From: Hymenopus coronatus
Lineage: Eukaryota > Arthropoda > Insecta > Mantodea > Hymenopodidae
NCBI GenBank assembly: GCA_030762935.1
Contig: CM060890.1
Coordinates: 65,040,765-65,104,764 of the forward strand
Direction of reading: 5' to 3'
Length of the DNA stretch: 64,000 nucleotides
Under the pieces are notes generated by a model. The model was not told the origin of the DNA. It searched no databases and saw only the letters and a program-made list of their open reading frames with translations. Below, one piece after another: positions 35,523 through 47,986 of this stretch (positions are counted from its first letter, which is position 1; every line of letters begins with the position of its first letter). Made by a program: the position numbers and the translations under genes.

Positions 35523-35638
35523 CAGCTTTAGTTTCTGAGGCAGTACATACTTCAATATTCCGAAGCTTTCCCAACCTGAAGATCACGTAGAAATAATCGC
35601 GAGATCTAACTTCATACATACACGGAAGTAAGCGCTGA
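35523..35638 (-). CDS. Candidate internal exon, unknown protein
   Basis: On the minus strand an AG acceptor (35639-35640, TTTGTAG) precedes a 116-base open segment. It ends at a consensus donor AAGCTG|GTAAGTTTT, with GT at 35522-35521. The translation includes LPCMYEVRSRDYFYVI and YFYVIFRLGKLRNIEVC, ends near ASETKAG, and looks like globular protein sequence. No family was recognised. The polypyrimidine tract before the acceptor is weak. The frame also continues past the donor, so a decayed transposon ORF is a real alternative. Confidence 0.35.
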
Positions 35639-35715
35639 CTACAAATCTTTACTAGTTGTTCGGCAATACCGATACTACGAAGGCAGATTCACAGATTGCA
35701 TTAATGATGAAAAAA

Positions 35716-36520
35716 ATCTGATGTGTTCCATTCCACAACTTTCTCTACATCTCCGTAACAAATTATTGTTGAAAAGCTTATGCTTCTATCTACTTCATGC
35801 TAATCGAGATTAAATTAGCAGAAATGCTTTCTTGTGTAAAAAGGAAATAAGAGATTACACCAAGATAAAACGATAATCAATCTTTTAAAAGCTGGTTCAC
35901 ATGATGAAATCCGTTTCTATGCATTGCCGGGAGTTGACAAATTCCCGTATATGAAAATGTTTAAGTATTTTAAAACTGAAAGCAGTAACAAGGAATATCT
36001 CAAAAATGGTCAACTTCGCGAGAAAAAAAAAATGTGTTATAAATTGTGTGTTTTAACGAGTTCTACATTTTCTGTGCAGTAAGTTTTTGTGCATCTCTTA
36101 CGGTTTACTAGTTACGCAAAATCCAGCAAAATTCACCCAGAATAAAGATCTTCAGAGACTATTCCCAGAAATGTCAAAATATACGTTTTATTTGCAAGAA
36201 ACATTTCTTTAATATAGGTTATTTTATTCAAAATCATTAGAGCAATTTTTCAGAAAATCAAAATATTCGAAAATTTTTCCATGGGGTCTGGGAATTTTCT
36301 TGAAAAGCTTCGTGTTCTATCCTTGGAAGACACTTAACTTATATACTAGGTTTGGTATTTTTACAGCTTTTCGTTTTTGAGTTATGCTGCCCACAGACAC
36401 ACACGGACATTTTACTAAAAATGTTTTGTTTTTTTTTTTTTTTTTTGGATTCAGGGGGTCTCAAAACATATGCATGTGTGATTACAATACCTACCTTCTC
36501 TATACACTATACACTATGTA
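35716..36520 (+). repeat. Family A repeat, near full length
   Basis: Starts TCTGATGTGTTCCATTCC and reaches CTATACACTATACACTATG. It has a poly-T run (about 36426-36446) after the CA-rich site, and the final GTAGAGAAAG is lost. Confidence 0.85.
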
Positions 36521-36581
36521 TCTAATAGCAAAAGAATATTTCAGATATACAAAAAATGATGACAAATTGTTGCCCTTTAAG

Positions 36582-37113
36582 GAGATAAAGATTTCGGTGC
36601 AGTAAAGTTTTGTCTATTCCTTACGTTTACCAGTTGCACAAAAGTCAATTAGGATGAAGATTATTCCAATTCCAATTATTTCATGCTATTAATGCATATA
36701 AAAGGAATATCATAAAAAATATGGCATTTTAGAAACAACAAAGGCATTTTTGAGAAAACATAAAAACAGAACATTGTTTTCCGCAAAAATTTGTTTGGTG
36801 TCGCCTAATTTCTTCATTATACAAAAGTCATTCAAATTAAAGAGGTTACTCCCAGAAAATTCAAGATACACACTTTATTTGTCATGAAAATGCCTTACAC
36901 AACCCTACAGTATTTTAATCGAAATCGTTCAGTCATTTTTGGAAAGTAAAAGATGTACATTAAAGAGTAGTTTGGGGTGGCGATAAAGTGTTTTAAAAAT
37001 GCTCGTGTCGCATTCTTAGAAAATACTGAACTTAAATGCTAAGTTTGGTTATGTAATTGACTTTTAGTTTTTGAGTTATGCTTTTGACACACACATGGAC
37101 CTTTTTTTTAAAA
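36582..37113 (+). repeat. Family A repeat, 3' half, first unit of a dimer
   Basis: Starts mid-element (GATTTCGGTGCAGTAAAG) and stops at ACATGGACCTTTTTTTTTAA, the breakpoint where the next unit begins. Confidence 0.75.
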
Positions 37114-37553
37114 ATCCGATGTGTTACATTTACCTACCTTCTTTCGCGACATTATGCTCACGAAAGCTCATTCTCCTATACTTGATTTTAATCGAGAAAT
37201 AGTTCTGCATTAACACACTGTACAGTTAAAACCATTAATAATGAATCGCAGAAATGACGATGCCATAGAAAAGTTTAAAGTGTATATTTTAAAGAGATTG
37301 GCTTTTTTATTTTCTTTTTTGTGGTTTTGTTTTCCTATATCGCAGTTCAGCGTTATAGTTATGCAAGACTATAATTTTCTTCAGAATGAATGGGACCTCA
37401 AAATTTACATTTTATTTGACATTAAGCTATATTTTATATATTTTAATCAAAATTGCTACAGCCATTTTTCAAAAAGTTAAAAACTTAGAAATGTTTGTGC
37501 AAAAGGTAGTTGCGATGAAGGATTTTCTTGAAAATCCTTGCGAGGCATCCTTG
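37114..37553 (+). repeat. Family A repeat, second unit of a dimer, 3' truncated
   Basis: Begins TCCGATGTGTTACATTTACC directly at the breakpoint and ends near GAGGCATCCTTGGTATG. The 5' third is diverged. Confidence 0.72.
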
Positions 37554-38683
37554 GTATGTACTGTGCGCGGATCTGTCTGATGTCCTTTTTTTTTTTTCTC
37601 CCACATTTTAGCTGTAGTGCCTCAGTACATTTATTGAACCGTTCGTTTTCTATATTTAGGACTCCAAACGCAGAATCCATAAACTCTGCGTTTCTTGGGC
37701 CAATTTGTCGATATATTCTCTAAATCTACCATAAATACACGCCAACTTTTGAATTTATGTTAATGCATAATTTATAGAATACATATGTGAGGAAATTAAA
37801 TTTTCTATATACATATTTATGAAAAATGCTTAAAATGAAAGCAATGCGAAGTTAACAATAATAATTATTAATTTAGTATGGAAAAGTAACAGATTTTTTA
37901 GTACAGTGAACTTCGAAAATATTGAAAGAAATTCCAGCAATGATACTTGCCTATATTACTGACACCCTAACCAGTAAGCTACTATCTACTCCTATCACAA
38001 CTCAGGATACTTCTTGCATCACAGTTTTGAATCACCGCTTAAGCAAACTAATCTCTCGTTGAGTGGGATTTGAGATTTAAAGGCTATCAGAAGCTTAATG
38101 GTGCTGACAGAAGCCCAAGTGTGATTCACTCTCAAGTTTTAAAAGTTGAATTTATTTTTGTTTTAAACTAATAAAACGCAAACATTTCCTAAAATAGCAA
38201 ACATGAAAGAGCCGCATCCGAAGCAAGAATAAAGCTAGGCACAGTTAAGTAGAGATGTGAAAGAATAAAGAAAGCAAGTACGTTTACTGATTGTAGAAAG
38301 CTGTGCATCTCCTAAATCCATATACAAAGAATTGCTTCTTATGGGACAACGAAAAACATATATACGCAGAAGCAATGTGCTTCAGACAACAAAAAAAAGT
38401 TTACTGGCCAAATCAAAGCCAAAAAATTAGAAGTTGGGCATCTCCCAAATGCACACATCGCAGCTGAAGAGATTGGATATTTGCCCAAGGTGCAATTTCG
38501 TCATCACATGTAATTTTTTTTTTTATTTCTTTAAACAATACATATAAAGGCATCAGACTAAATCTCTGTTATACTTCCTTTAACGCACGTGCCTGCTTTC
38601 AGCAACTAAGTATCAACAGAACGAGCAGACTTTGAAACCAAATGTAAGTTGCAAAACAATTATTTAACTATTTTCGCCATTAA
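37554..38683. other. Unassigned
   Basis: AT-rich DNA without recognised genes or repeats; T-rich patches only. Confidence 0.4.
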
Positions 38684-38839
38684 TTGGGGTGGAAGGAATT
38701 TTCTTGAAAGTCGTGTCGCATCCTTGGAAGATACTAAATTTAAATACCAAGTTTAGTTTTTGACAGTCTTTTCGTTTTCGAGCTATGCACGCATGCACGC
38801 GCCCGCGCGCGCTCGCGCACACACACACACACACACACC
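38684..38839 (+). repeat. Family A short fragment with CG/CA tract
   Basis: GGGGTGGAAGGAATTTTCTT, CGTGTCGCATCCTTGGAAG, CGTTTTCGAGCTATGCACGC, then alternating CG/CA to 38839. Truncated on both sides. Confidence 0.75.
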
Positions 38840-41800
38840 ACGATTCGCTACACGACAGGTAGTACCGATTTACAATTCAGCTGATATTTTACTGAATTAT
38901 GTCGGCTGAAAAGAATGTTTTCTGTGACACTTTGGTGTTGTCACTACCTGTATAATCAATAGCGTTAACTATTTTGCAAATAGAAGAAGAAGGAACAATA
39001 GTTCAATAAAAATAATGATAATAAAGTAACAATAATTTCATTTAGGCAGTATTCCCCGACAGTATTGTGTTCAACGCAATTTTTCGGTGCATCGACAACG
39101 ATCAAAGTTAAGATGTTATGATTAGGTTCAACTTGGAACGCGGATGCTGGACCGGTTAATTATGCGATCGAGTTGCCCGTTTCGATTTTCTTAAACGTAT
39201 TTATGGGAAGATAATGCACCTGGATTACTTAAATCGGAACCAACGTCCAAACCGGATAATTGAGGAGTATGGAGCCAGAAAATATGAAAATAATTCCGAT
39301 AAAAGGATACCATGTGGTGGCTATTGAATAGAATGACAGAGTTAAGAGCTTCCTGCGAATCGTATTCAGCGAAAAATGTAACTCTTGAGATCACTTTTTT
39401 TTTATTTAAACAAATTATTTACAACCCGTGTTTTACCTAGAGGTATATCACAGGATATTTACATATTTTGAACACTACATATTTACATATGTTTATACAA
39501 ATGTGCGGAAGATGCTCTTGAGGTATTCTGCGACTGCAACTGTGTTGAAATGAATCTTCAGAATCATTGGCAGTGGAAGCGAGCGTAAGACGATCTGTTG
39601 ATCTCTTGAATAGTTGCTGCATTCAATCATCAAGATTAGGGTCGTCTGTGGAAGTTTTTCAGGGCAATGTTAAGGAGCTTTTAATGTTATGATTTTGGTG
39701 TTTCAAGCATCCGCCGAACAACGGCATTGCATATTATCAGCGATGCGCAAAAATAAATGCTTCTGTTTATCCATTTGAACGGTTTTCTTCAAAGCAGAAT
39801 TAAGTTATCATTAACTCGATGCATTTCCGGGCGTAATGGAAATTATAGTCATTATTTATTATTGCATTAGCAATCGTTAAAACATCGGTTATTTTAATAA
39901 CCTTGTTGAAGGCAGCTTTTGATTGTTAGTTTAGCATTTAACCGGGTAGGTCATACAGGATGATGAATGCAATGGATGAATTAATGTTAATGTATTCTAA
40001 CTCTGGAATCTCTCTTGAATAGGAAGCCTGTGAGCTACCCCCATTCAGCGGAGTTGGGCTCAAGGAAACTTAATCATAATAAAAACACATATTACGGTTC
40101 TTAACCTATTATTTACGTCACATAATATTATAACGCCTTCTGTTATAAATATAGTAGATAGAGCACAATTTACAAATAACTTTTATTTCATTTTCCGAAA
40201 ATGTACACATCATAACTCACTCTATTTTAACAAATAGTGATTTATTTTTCGATTATTGGAACTTGCTGGGTGTCATAGCTAAACGCAACCATTTCTCCTG
40301 CTTGACCTTTAAAGAACATGAACCCTTTTATTTTCCAGTTTATTGAAATATAAGACAGTCATTCCAATAGAACGTTCTTCTCATTTGAGAAATAACTGGA
40401 AGCCTCTTTATTTTCTCATTTCTTTTAGCACCAAAAGAGTGTCCAATTAATCAATTATACACCGTTTCAAAGCAAACACGAAACGATATAGACAGTGAGA
40501 TTACAATTGCACTTCAACATATTTGGCTATGGGGTTGGATGCTTTCCTTGAGTGATTCTCATAAAATCATGAACATAGCGCACGGTCAGATGATGGTGGT
40601 TAGTTGAACGAGAATTAATAATGATACATCGCAACTACAGTTTAATAGCGGTAAAAGCTTGATCGCGTTTCAGTGAACCTCGGTCAACAAGGGTTTGATC
40701 AAGAATGGTTCAATGACCATGCTAATATTCAAGCCTAACTGTGATTAGGTAATGTATTCTTTGCTTAAAACTAAGTTATGTTTGAATTGAGCCATTGTCC
40801 AATATTTTCTAAAACTGTTAAACTCAATATTCTTTATAGTCTCAGATGCGAATCAGTGCTCACAAATCAGAACCAAAGATTTTTGAAGCGTAAAATATCA
40901 ATAAACATAATTTGCCAAACTTTTATAAATTAAACAGTAATTTTCTTTCTTTCTTCTTATTCGCAAAAATAACAAATGGCCCAGGTTACTAACATGATCG
41001 TCCATTTCTGTTTTTAGATAATTATTCCTTAAAATTGTTGTGATGCACCTCCTACTAACACGCATTAAGCGCAGTTTTTTAAAAGAATCTTCCAAATAAT
41101 AACAGAAAGTCCGTAAGAATTCTGATTAGTAGATCACGGACTTCATTGCCTGCCTTCTGAAGTCATGTGCGCTTGGGATGTTCGGTGTATTGCAGGACTG
41201 GTTTGGAGGGAGTGGGAGATAATGCTCATTCGTTCCGTTGGTACTTGTTTGCATGACAGCAAAATATTTACAATATAATTTCGGCCACCACATTCAGATA
41301 GAAACATCAATGATATTTTAATAGAATAAAACAACATAACAGTTTCATTTATAATCCACTTATTTAGTATGTTTCCACAGTTCTATTACAATAAAAATAA
41401 TATATTGTTTGAAGTGTCAAACATGAATGCATTTGAACTCATAGATTGTGTATCTTCGATTACATCCAAAACATATTTATGCATGCTGTTTAGAATTACA
41501 GTGATTCCAGATAATATGTTTCTCTGGCCAGTAAATCGTTTGATATAAGTTGCAAAGTATACTTCCACCTCTTACAGTGAAACATCCTCGTCCAAACTCG
41601 TACAATATTTAAGCAACTTATGTCAGTTTGCTTCTAACATGCCTGTCTCTCATAAAAGTCTGTACTCTGTAAAAACGAATGACACATTTCTGTTGATAAT
41701 GAGTGCCTGTCCTATTGCCGTAGAGCTGGACTGTTGGAATGGAGTGACATCATGCGAGTTGAAGTCCATCCAGACAACCTGAAGTGGGATCTCGAGGCAA

Positions 41801-42939
41801 TAAAGAAGAATTCAAGTCCGAGCTCTCATTAGGTGGGGAAGAAAGCAATGTGTCTTAAATCCACCATCGATGAGATTCTCTGTCATCCTATAATTATTTC
41901 AGTGCATTTTTTTATTCGTATTTTTATGCTTCTTAAAACGTCGATCTACTTATTATTTGCTTTTATCAGTACGCGAGTTGTTCGCGCGGGTTACGATCAA
42001 GCGCTTCAGTCTAGATTTGGAACTAAATTCTAGCAGATGCTCGAGAGAGATCAAAGGATTCCTGCATTTTGATAAATGGTGGCAGTATCGCTGCTTGCGC
42101 CGTTAGCATTGTTGCTTGGATAATATTCCTATAGCGTAGTTCGAAAATGTCTCTGTTGAGGTATTTAGTGCCACAGAGCCAAGCATAACCCAGCGGACAG
42201 CTCATGCTCATGTGATGCTCGTCAGAACTTGCGGGTTAAGGCGCCAAATATATGTTTTTAAGCCCCATTCGTATTTCTTTTAATCGCGCCTATGCTCTGA
42301 ATCCAACAGATCAGTAAATTACATTCGAGTTCATTTTCAGGGTGTATGTCCAGCTTTAGATTTCCAAACTTCTTCTAAACTGCAATAGTGCCATTTTCAC
42401 AGCAAAACTTTTTACAAACGCCAGTAAGAGTTTATTGCACCCACTAGGGGGGGGGGGGCCCTACTCCTAGTAGTTTGTCTTCCAACTTCCGAATTACTAC
42501 ACGTTTTCTTTCTTCTCCATTGTGGCAAGTGGTGTTTGAAGATTACAAGTATAAAATGTTTACCGAATTTCGTCTGTAATCTAACAGAATCTACTAAATC
42601 TGAATCACATCATCATAAAAAGACGTCTAGTGCAAGAAAGCTAGATTTCGGGCTGGGCCGAAGAATAAAACTGTCATTACAACCAGAAATTTCAAACCAT
42701 AGTGGTAAAGATGTAGCTCACTATTAAGCGAATTATATTCGCCATTCTCGTTATCATTGACGATCCTGATGGGAGCTCCAATGGAACAACGCAGTGAATG
42801 GACTCCTCTCAGCTCTATAGATTAGTTACCACACTTGGTTTTCCCTTCCATTAGCATTTCCATAGTGCTATTAAACTTTCTTCTTTAACTAGTTGACTGA
42901 ATTTTAACGGCCAAGGACAAAATTTCAACTAGTTTTTTT
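38840..42939. other. Long unassigned unique region
   Basis: About 4.1 kb without recognisable repeats, the longest such stretch in the window. Short frames on both strands reach 60-66 codons and are unremarkable. A 48-codon frame at about 41686-41832 (VEVHPDNLKWDLEAIKK) lacks splice sites. A G run lies near 42449-42459. Confidence 0.4.
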
Positions 42940-42942
42940 TTT

Positions 42943-43727
42943 TTTTACTTTATCTATCGCATATGCACAATGTAAATAGTAGATAGAGAAGTATTGTATT
43001 CCACCCAAAAATTCATAACAACCTTTCACTGGATATACATGTTTTGAGGACTCCTGAATCAAAATCATTTTAGAAAAAGGCCAGTGTGTGTGTATATCTA
43101 CTATATCTCAAAAAAGAAAAGTTCCTTAAATACAAACATTTAAAAGAAGTATCTTCCATGGATGCGACACGAAGGCTTTTGGCAAAATCCTCCATCCCAA
43201 ATTACTTTTATATGGAACATTATTTTTCTTCTTTAATTTTCTAATTTCTAAGGAAAGAAAAAAAAAAAGGCTGTAATGAATTTCTTTAAAATTCCATATA
43301 TTAAACATATTTACATGACAATATGTATATGCTGAATTTCTTGAGAGTAGCCCCTGAAGCCCTCTTCATTCTGGATGGATTTTGTATAATTGGTAAACCG
43401 TAAGAGATAGATAAAAACTTAACGCAAAAAAATGTAGATCTCGTTAAAATACAATTTATGTCATATCCAGGATACATTTTGTTTTACTCCTGATCATGGA
43501 AAGAGAACCGAATTTCAATGACAATACATAGCGATAGCCTTAAAAGATGTCGTTATCGCTTTAGCCTAGTATATTTCCTTATTTCCCTCCTACTTATAAG
43601 GAGCTAGAGCTAAATTAGACCTGGTAATGTTTATCCTGGCATGATGTAGATAAAAGAATAATCATTTGTAAGGATAGTTTGTTTGCAGAAGAGGTTAGGA
43701 AAGCCATCTGAATGGAGCACATCAGAC
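42943..43727 (-). repeat. Family A repeat, inverted, near full length
   Basis: From a T run and TTTACTTTATCTATCGC to GAGCACATCAGACTTTTTTT. The middle has a deletion of the AACGGTTACCTCCAC region. Confidence 0.85.
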
Positions 43728-44249
43728 TTTTTTTCCCGCTCAGCAATATTCAAGTGACTGTTACCTCTTTCTTCTCTCTTATTCTAATTCAACATGTTTT
43801 CTTGCTTACACATTTCTTTTCATAAAAAATTACCCCCCCTTTCCCCCTCTGTCTCTATCTCTCTCCCTCCTTCTGCCTCTCTTTCCCCCTCCATCTGCCT
43901 CCCTCTCCCTCTCTAACCAAAGAACGTAACTCAAAAACCTGAAACAATTGTTTAAGAATTACTAATAACAAATCTGATGTTTTGCATTAACATGTCGCTC
44001 ATCTTCAACAAACTAGTGTTCCAAATCTCCTATTCTCTCAAGCACTTCTTGTTAATATTGATAAACTTCCATTGCACATACACACGATCATTTAATTTAT
44101 TTATTCATTAATTCTTTGTAGTCGCTAAAACAGGTAAGTCTTATACAGTGACCTTTACAAGCTAATACGCAATGCAATGAGCATTACTGCATACATTTCT
44201 TATTATATTTGGAATACATTGAGCTTAGCATTGAGTGCAAAAAGTAGTA
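43728..44249. other. Unassigned, with pyrimidine tract
   Basis: A CT-rich tract runs from about 43842 to 43917. No gene was recognised. Confidence 0.4.
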
Positions 44250-44428
44250 ATATCGGTTTAGCAGTTACACAAAAGAACAAAGAAGGGTTCACAGGCTATC
44301 TGTAGAAAATTAAATATATGCATCTCATTGGTCTTCCAAATATCTGAAACATGTGATATTTTAATTAAATTTGTCAGAGCCATTTTTGAGAAAGTCAAAA
44401 ACAACGAACAACCTTCCAAGTAAAGGGT
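44250..44428 (+). repeat. Family A internal fragment
   Basis: CGGTTTAGCAGTTACACAAA, GGCTATCTGTAGAAAATTAA and TCAGAGCCATTTTTGAGAAA, truncated on both sides. Confidence 0.7.
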
Positions 44429-44601
44429 TAAGTTAATGTTAGAATTAACATTCCTACATATGAGTTTTTCATTAAATTCACATGAAAATGTAATCAAATT
44501 ATTGAAATTATAATACTTGTTGCTGCTACGATGGGTCATCTGTTTTGACAATACTTATATCTAGATTAGGGACTAATTTTGAATATGATTTGAAAAAAAA
44601 A

Positions 44602-45354
44602 ATCTGTGTTACATTCACATGACAGTCTCCAGCTAATCTACAAACAAACTTCTTACAAAAGATAATTCTTCTTATATACCATGCTAACCGAGATAAACAT
44701 TAGCAGAATGTTATTATTATTTGGTTCCTTATAAGTATAAGGGAACTAAAGAAATGCGCTATGCTAAATTGATAGTCATATGTTTTAAAAGCTACCGTTA
44801 TGCGATAGTCATTGCAAGTCGCTTCATTGCTTCGCCAGGAGTAGAAGAAATGAGAAACTGACACTTCCTGTCTGAGAAAAGTATAAGTACTTTACAATTG
44901 AAACCAATAACAGGGAATGCCTCTTAAACGGTTACGTCCACAACAAAAATGTAAAGGACGTAAATTATGTGTTTTGTCGAGATCTACATTTTTTGTGTAT
45001 GGTTTTTGTCTATCTCTTTCGGTTTAGCAGTTAACTAAATTCGGCAAAATTAATCCAGACTAAAGAGGTCTTCAGAGACTATTCCCAGAAAATTCAAGAT
45101 ATACATTTTATGAGGCATGTAAATATCTTTAATATGCGATATTTCATTCAAAATCGTTAGAGCCATTTTTGAAAAAATCAAAATTTTCGAAAATATTTCC
45201 ATGTAAAGAGTAGTTTGTGATGGTGGGATTTTATTGAAAATCTTTGTGTCGCATTCTTGGAAGATACCAAACCCAAATACTAAATTTGGTATTTAACGGT
45301 CTTTTAGTTTTTGAGCTATGCTGTCCATAGACACACACGGTCCTTTTTCTAAAT
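44602..45354 (+). repeat. Family A repeat, first unit of a dimer
   Basis: Starts AATCTGTGTTACATTCACAT and ends ACACGGTCCTTTTTCTAAAT, the same breakpoint as at 37113 and 61665. The second unit starts at once. Confidence 0.85.
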
Positions 45355-45460
45355 ATCTGATGTGTTACACTCACATGACTTTCTCTAGCTACTCTACAAA
45401 CTTCTTACAAAAGATTATTATTTTTCTTTCTACAATTTGCTAATCAAGATAAACATTAGC

Positions 45461-45467
45461 AGAATGT
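45461..45467 (+). repeat. Target-site duplication of the Jockey fragment, left
   Basis: AGAATGT, identical to 47372-47378. In intact copies the target reads AGCAGAATGT then TATTACTT. Confidence 0.75.
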
Positions 45468-47371
45468 GTGCGTGCGAGATCTGGTAGACTCGTGGTGAGC
45501 CTAGGTGTAGCTTCTGTGCACCTACCCTGGTAAGGGTTTAACCACAGGAATGAGGTGGATGGTTAAGAAATGGTAATTTGTTTCGGGTGATGATATTACG
45601 GAGACAGCACTAGATAGGTTCCTCGAACGGTTGCATTTATCAGGAGCAGTATCTTTTTCCTCTGCTCCGCTAGTGCTTAATTTGTGAAAATTGTTTTTGT
45701 TGGAGAATTTTGATTGACAACTCCCAATTTTGAGAGGGGGGAGTACTTGGTTCCGCTAATTTGCTGTTGGCTGGTTTGAAGCCATTATTACCGGGGGTGC
45801 CCAAAAGCCATGCGGGGAACTCGATACCGCCTGTATCGGCGTACAGTGGGTAAGTACTCCCCCAGCGATCTGACAACTGCGTTCTCATGTTCGGCCAATC
45901 TGGCGTAAAATTTCTGAGCCCGGTGCCTAATGACATCTTCCACATATGGGAGGACCCAAGCTTCATGTAGTAGCCTCAAAGGGAAACGTCGTCATACAGA
46001 ATATACGGACCGGAGTCCTCTATTCTGTATCCGCTATAACCAGAGAAGCCAAGAGTCTACTACCATACCCCACACTTCGCAGGCATAGAGAATCAGGGGG
46101 ACTATAGGCGTCTTGAAAAGACGTAACTTTAAGTGAATCGGCATTTGGGAGGCTAGAACAGGGTAAAGGGAGGCCACCGCCCCCTTCGCTCTGTCCGACG
46201 TTCCCCGCACATGTTCACGAAAAGTTAGGCCCTTATCAAGAGTGACGCCCAGGTATTTTATGGAATTTCCCCACTCTAACCTCTAGCCTTGGTATGAAAA
46301 GTTGGGTATCTGGGCTGCAGCGGGGCGTTTTCTGGTGAACAGAACAGCACGACTTTTGCCCGGTTTTACGGGCATCCGCCACTGTCTGCACCAATCGTGG
46401 ACAAGACGGAGGTGTCTCTTTATAGGGTTGAAGACTCTGCGTATGTTCCTGTCTGTGCGGCAGAGCAGGACGTCGTCAGCAAACTGGGTCATGTTGACGC
46501 CCTGTACTGAAGGGAAGTCTGCCATAAAGAGGCTAAACAAGGTGGGTGATAAGACAGAGCCTTCGGGCACTCCGCCTCGTAGGGGTTTTTGTGTTGATGT
46601 TAGCCCCGCAACCGCTACTATGAATGTGCGTTGGTGTAGGAAGCTGTGTATAGTGTTGATAAGCTGTCTGTGTAGGCCAATCTTGACGAGTTTGAATAGG
46701 AGTCCTTCATGCCAGGTGGTAGAGAAGGCCTAAGTGCCAGTGCCAATGGCACTGCTGGCGTGAAGGCCCTGTCCTGGAACCCCAGGGCAGCAGCTGTTGG
46801 GTGGTCGAGTCGAGTGACCAGGACGAAATCCTAACTGATGGAGTGGGATGGCTTGAATGTCGACCAGTTGTGTAGTACTAACCTCTCAAAGACCTTCGAG
46901 AGGGTGGGAAGGAGGCTAATGGAGCGGTAGCTAGAAGCACAGGGTCCTTACCAGGCTTCACTCGCGCGGAAAATGGCCTAGGGTGAGGCACATGTTGAAC
47001 ACCTTGGTGAGGAATAGCACTGCTCTGAAGGGAAAGTTGTTTAGCATGGCGAGTGTCAGCCCGTCCTGACCGCAAGCCGTTTTGGTGTTGAGACGCCGGA
47101 GTGCGCCTTGGACTTCACTAGGGCGGATGATTGGGAGGGGATCCTCCGCAGGTAGCGGTCAACTTCCTCATGAACGCGGGCGGTGAAGATTACGTCCTGG
47201 GGGTCCTCTCTCGGCCTGCAGGTATCCTCTATGTAGTTCGCAAGCACATTTGCTTTGGCTTGTGGTTCGTATATAGGGTCAAGGTTGCCCTGAAGCGGGG
47301 AGTGGTACTGGTTTCGTTGGCGTCGGAGGTTTCTTGCGATTCGCCAGACGTCACCACCCTCCAGGTTTTGG
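45468..47371 (-). mobile_element. Jockey-clade LINE, 5'-truncated, dead
   Basis: A GC-rich 1904-bp insert with ORF2 remnants on the minus strand. From high to low coordinates: RT finger segment RLNTKTACGQDGLTLAM (about 47100-47040); KPGKDP (about 46955); palm box PEGSVLSPTLFSLFMADF; catalytic FADDVLLC near 46480 (two Asp intact); WCRQWRMPVKPGKSRAVLF; and the C-terminal YVEDVIRHRAQKFYARLAEH near 45920. Frameshifts break it into pieces, so no functional RT is encoded. The endonuclease domain is missing, consistent with 5' truncation. No poly-A is visible at the 3' end, which reads CTCGCACGCAC. The insert lies in a family A copy with a 7-bp duplication. Confidence 0.88.
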
Positions 47372-47378
47372 AGAATGT
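47372..47378 (+). repeat. Target-site duplication of the Jockey fragment, right
   Basis: AGAATGT; family A sequence resumes with CTTATTACTTAGTTCC. Confidence 0.75.
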
Positions 47379-47576
47379 CTTATTACTTAGTTCCTTATAA
47401 GTAGAAGGGAACTAACTAAAAGAACGCGATATGCTAAAGTGATATCAAATGTTTTAAAAGCTATGTTATGCGATTGTCATTGCAAACCGCTTCTTTACTT
47501 AGGCAGGAGTAGAACAAAAGAAAAACGGACACTTCCTGCCTGAGAAAAGTATAAGTATATACTTTACAATTGAAAC

Positions 47577-47588
47577 TAATAACAAGGA
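47577..47588 (+). repeat. Target-site duplication of the SINE, left
   Basis: TAATAACAAGGA, identical to 47863-47874; it is part of the family A landmark ACCAATAACAAGGAATATC. Confidence 0.9.
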
Positions 47589-47862
47589 GGGATCGCCATC
47601 CGTGGTGTAATGGTTACCATGCTAACTTCAAACCCGGCGGAGGACGATGGATTTTTTCGGGTGTAAAAATCCTTGGCATGGCTTCCTTCGGAGGGTATGT
47701 AAAGCCGTTGGTCTCGTGTCGTAGATTTACGGTACGTAAAATAACCTCAAGCCTGATAGAGGCCTCTGAGCAAAATTAAGCGGTCTTTCACGCCCAATTT
47801 AGAACGGGACGCTGAGAACCACACTAGTTAGAGAGCGTCCATAAATAACACGCCATTTCATT
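47589..47862 (+). mobile_element. tRNA-derived SINE, type 1, complete insertion
   Basis: A 274-bp element between perfect 12-bp duplications. The tRNA-like head has A-box GGTGTAATGGTTACCATGC and B-box-like AACTTCAAACCCGG. The body includes GGCATGGCTTCCTTCGGAGG, GTAAAGCCGTTGGTCTCGTG, GATTTACGGTACGTAAAATA and AGCAAAATTAAGCGG, and the tail is AAATAACACGCCATTTCATT. Decayed relatives lie at 14583-14745 and 54240-54475. Confidence 0.92.
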
Positions 47863-47874
47863 TAATAACAAGGA
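47863..47874 (+). repeat. Target-site duplication of the SINE, right
   Basis: TAATAACAAGGA; family A continues with ATATCTCG. Confidence 0.9.
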
Positions 47875-47944
47875 ATATCTCGAAATCGGTAAACTCTACG
47901 AAAAAAATGTATGACAAATTGTGTATTTTAACGAGATCTACGGT

Positions 47945-47986
<42 letters not shown>

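Noticed and set aside
41686..41832. 48-codon plus frame
   Set aside because: Protein-like composition but no splice acceptor, no ATG context and no recognised family.
46302..46733. 143-codon plus frame
   Set aside because: Antisense shadow of the Jockey reverse transcriptase on the minus strand.
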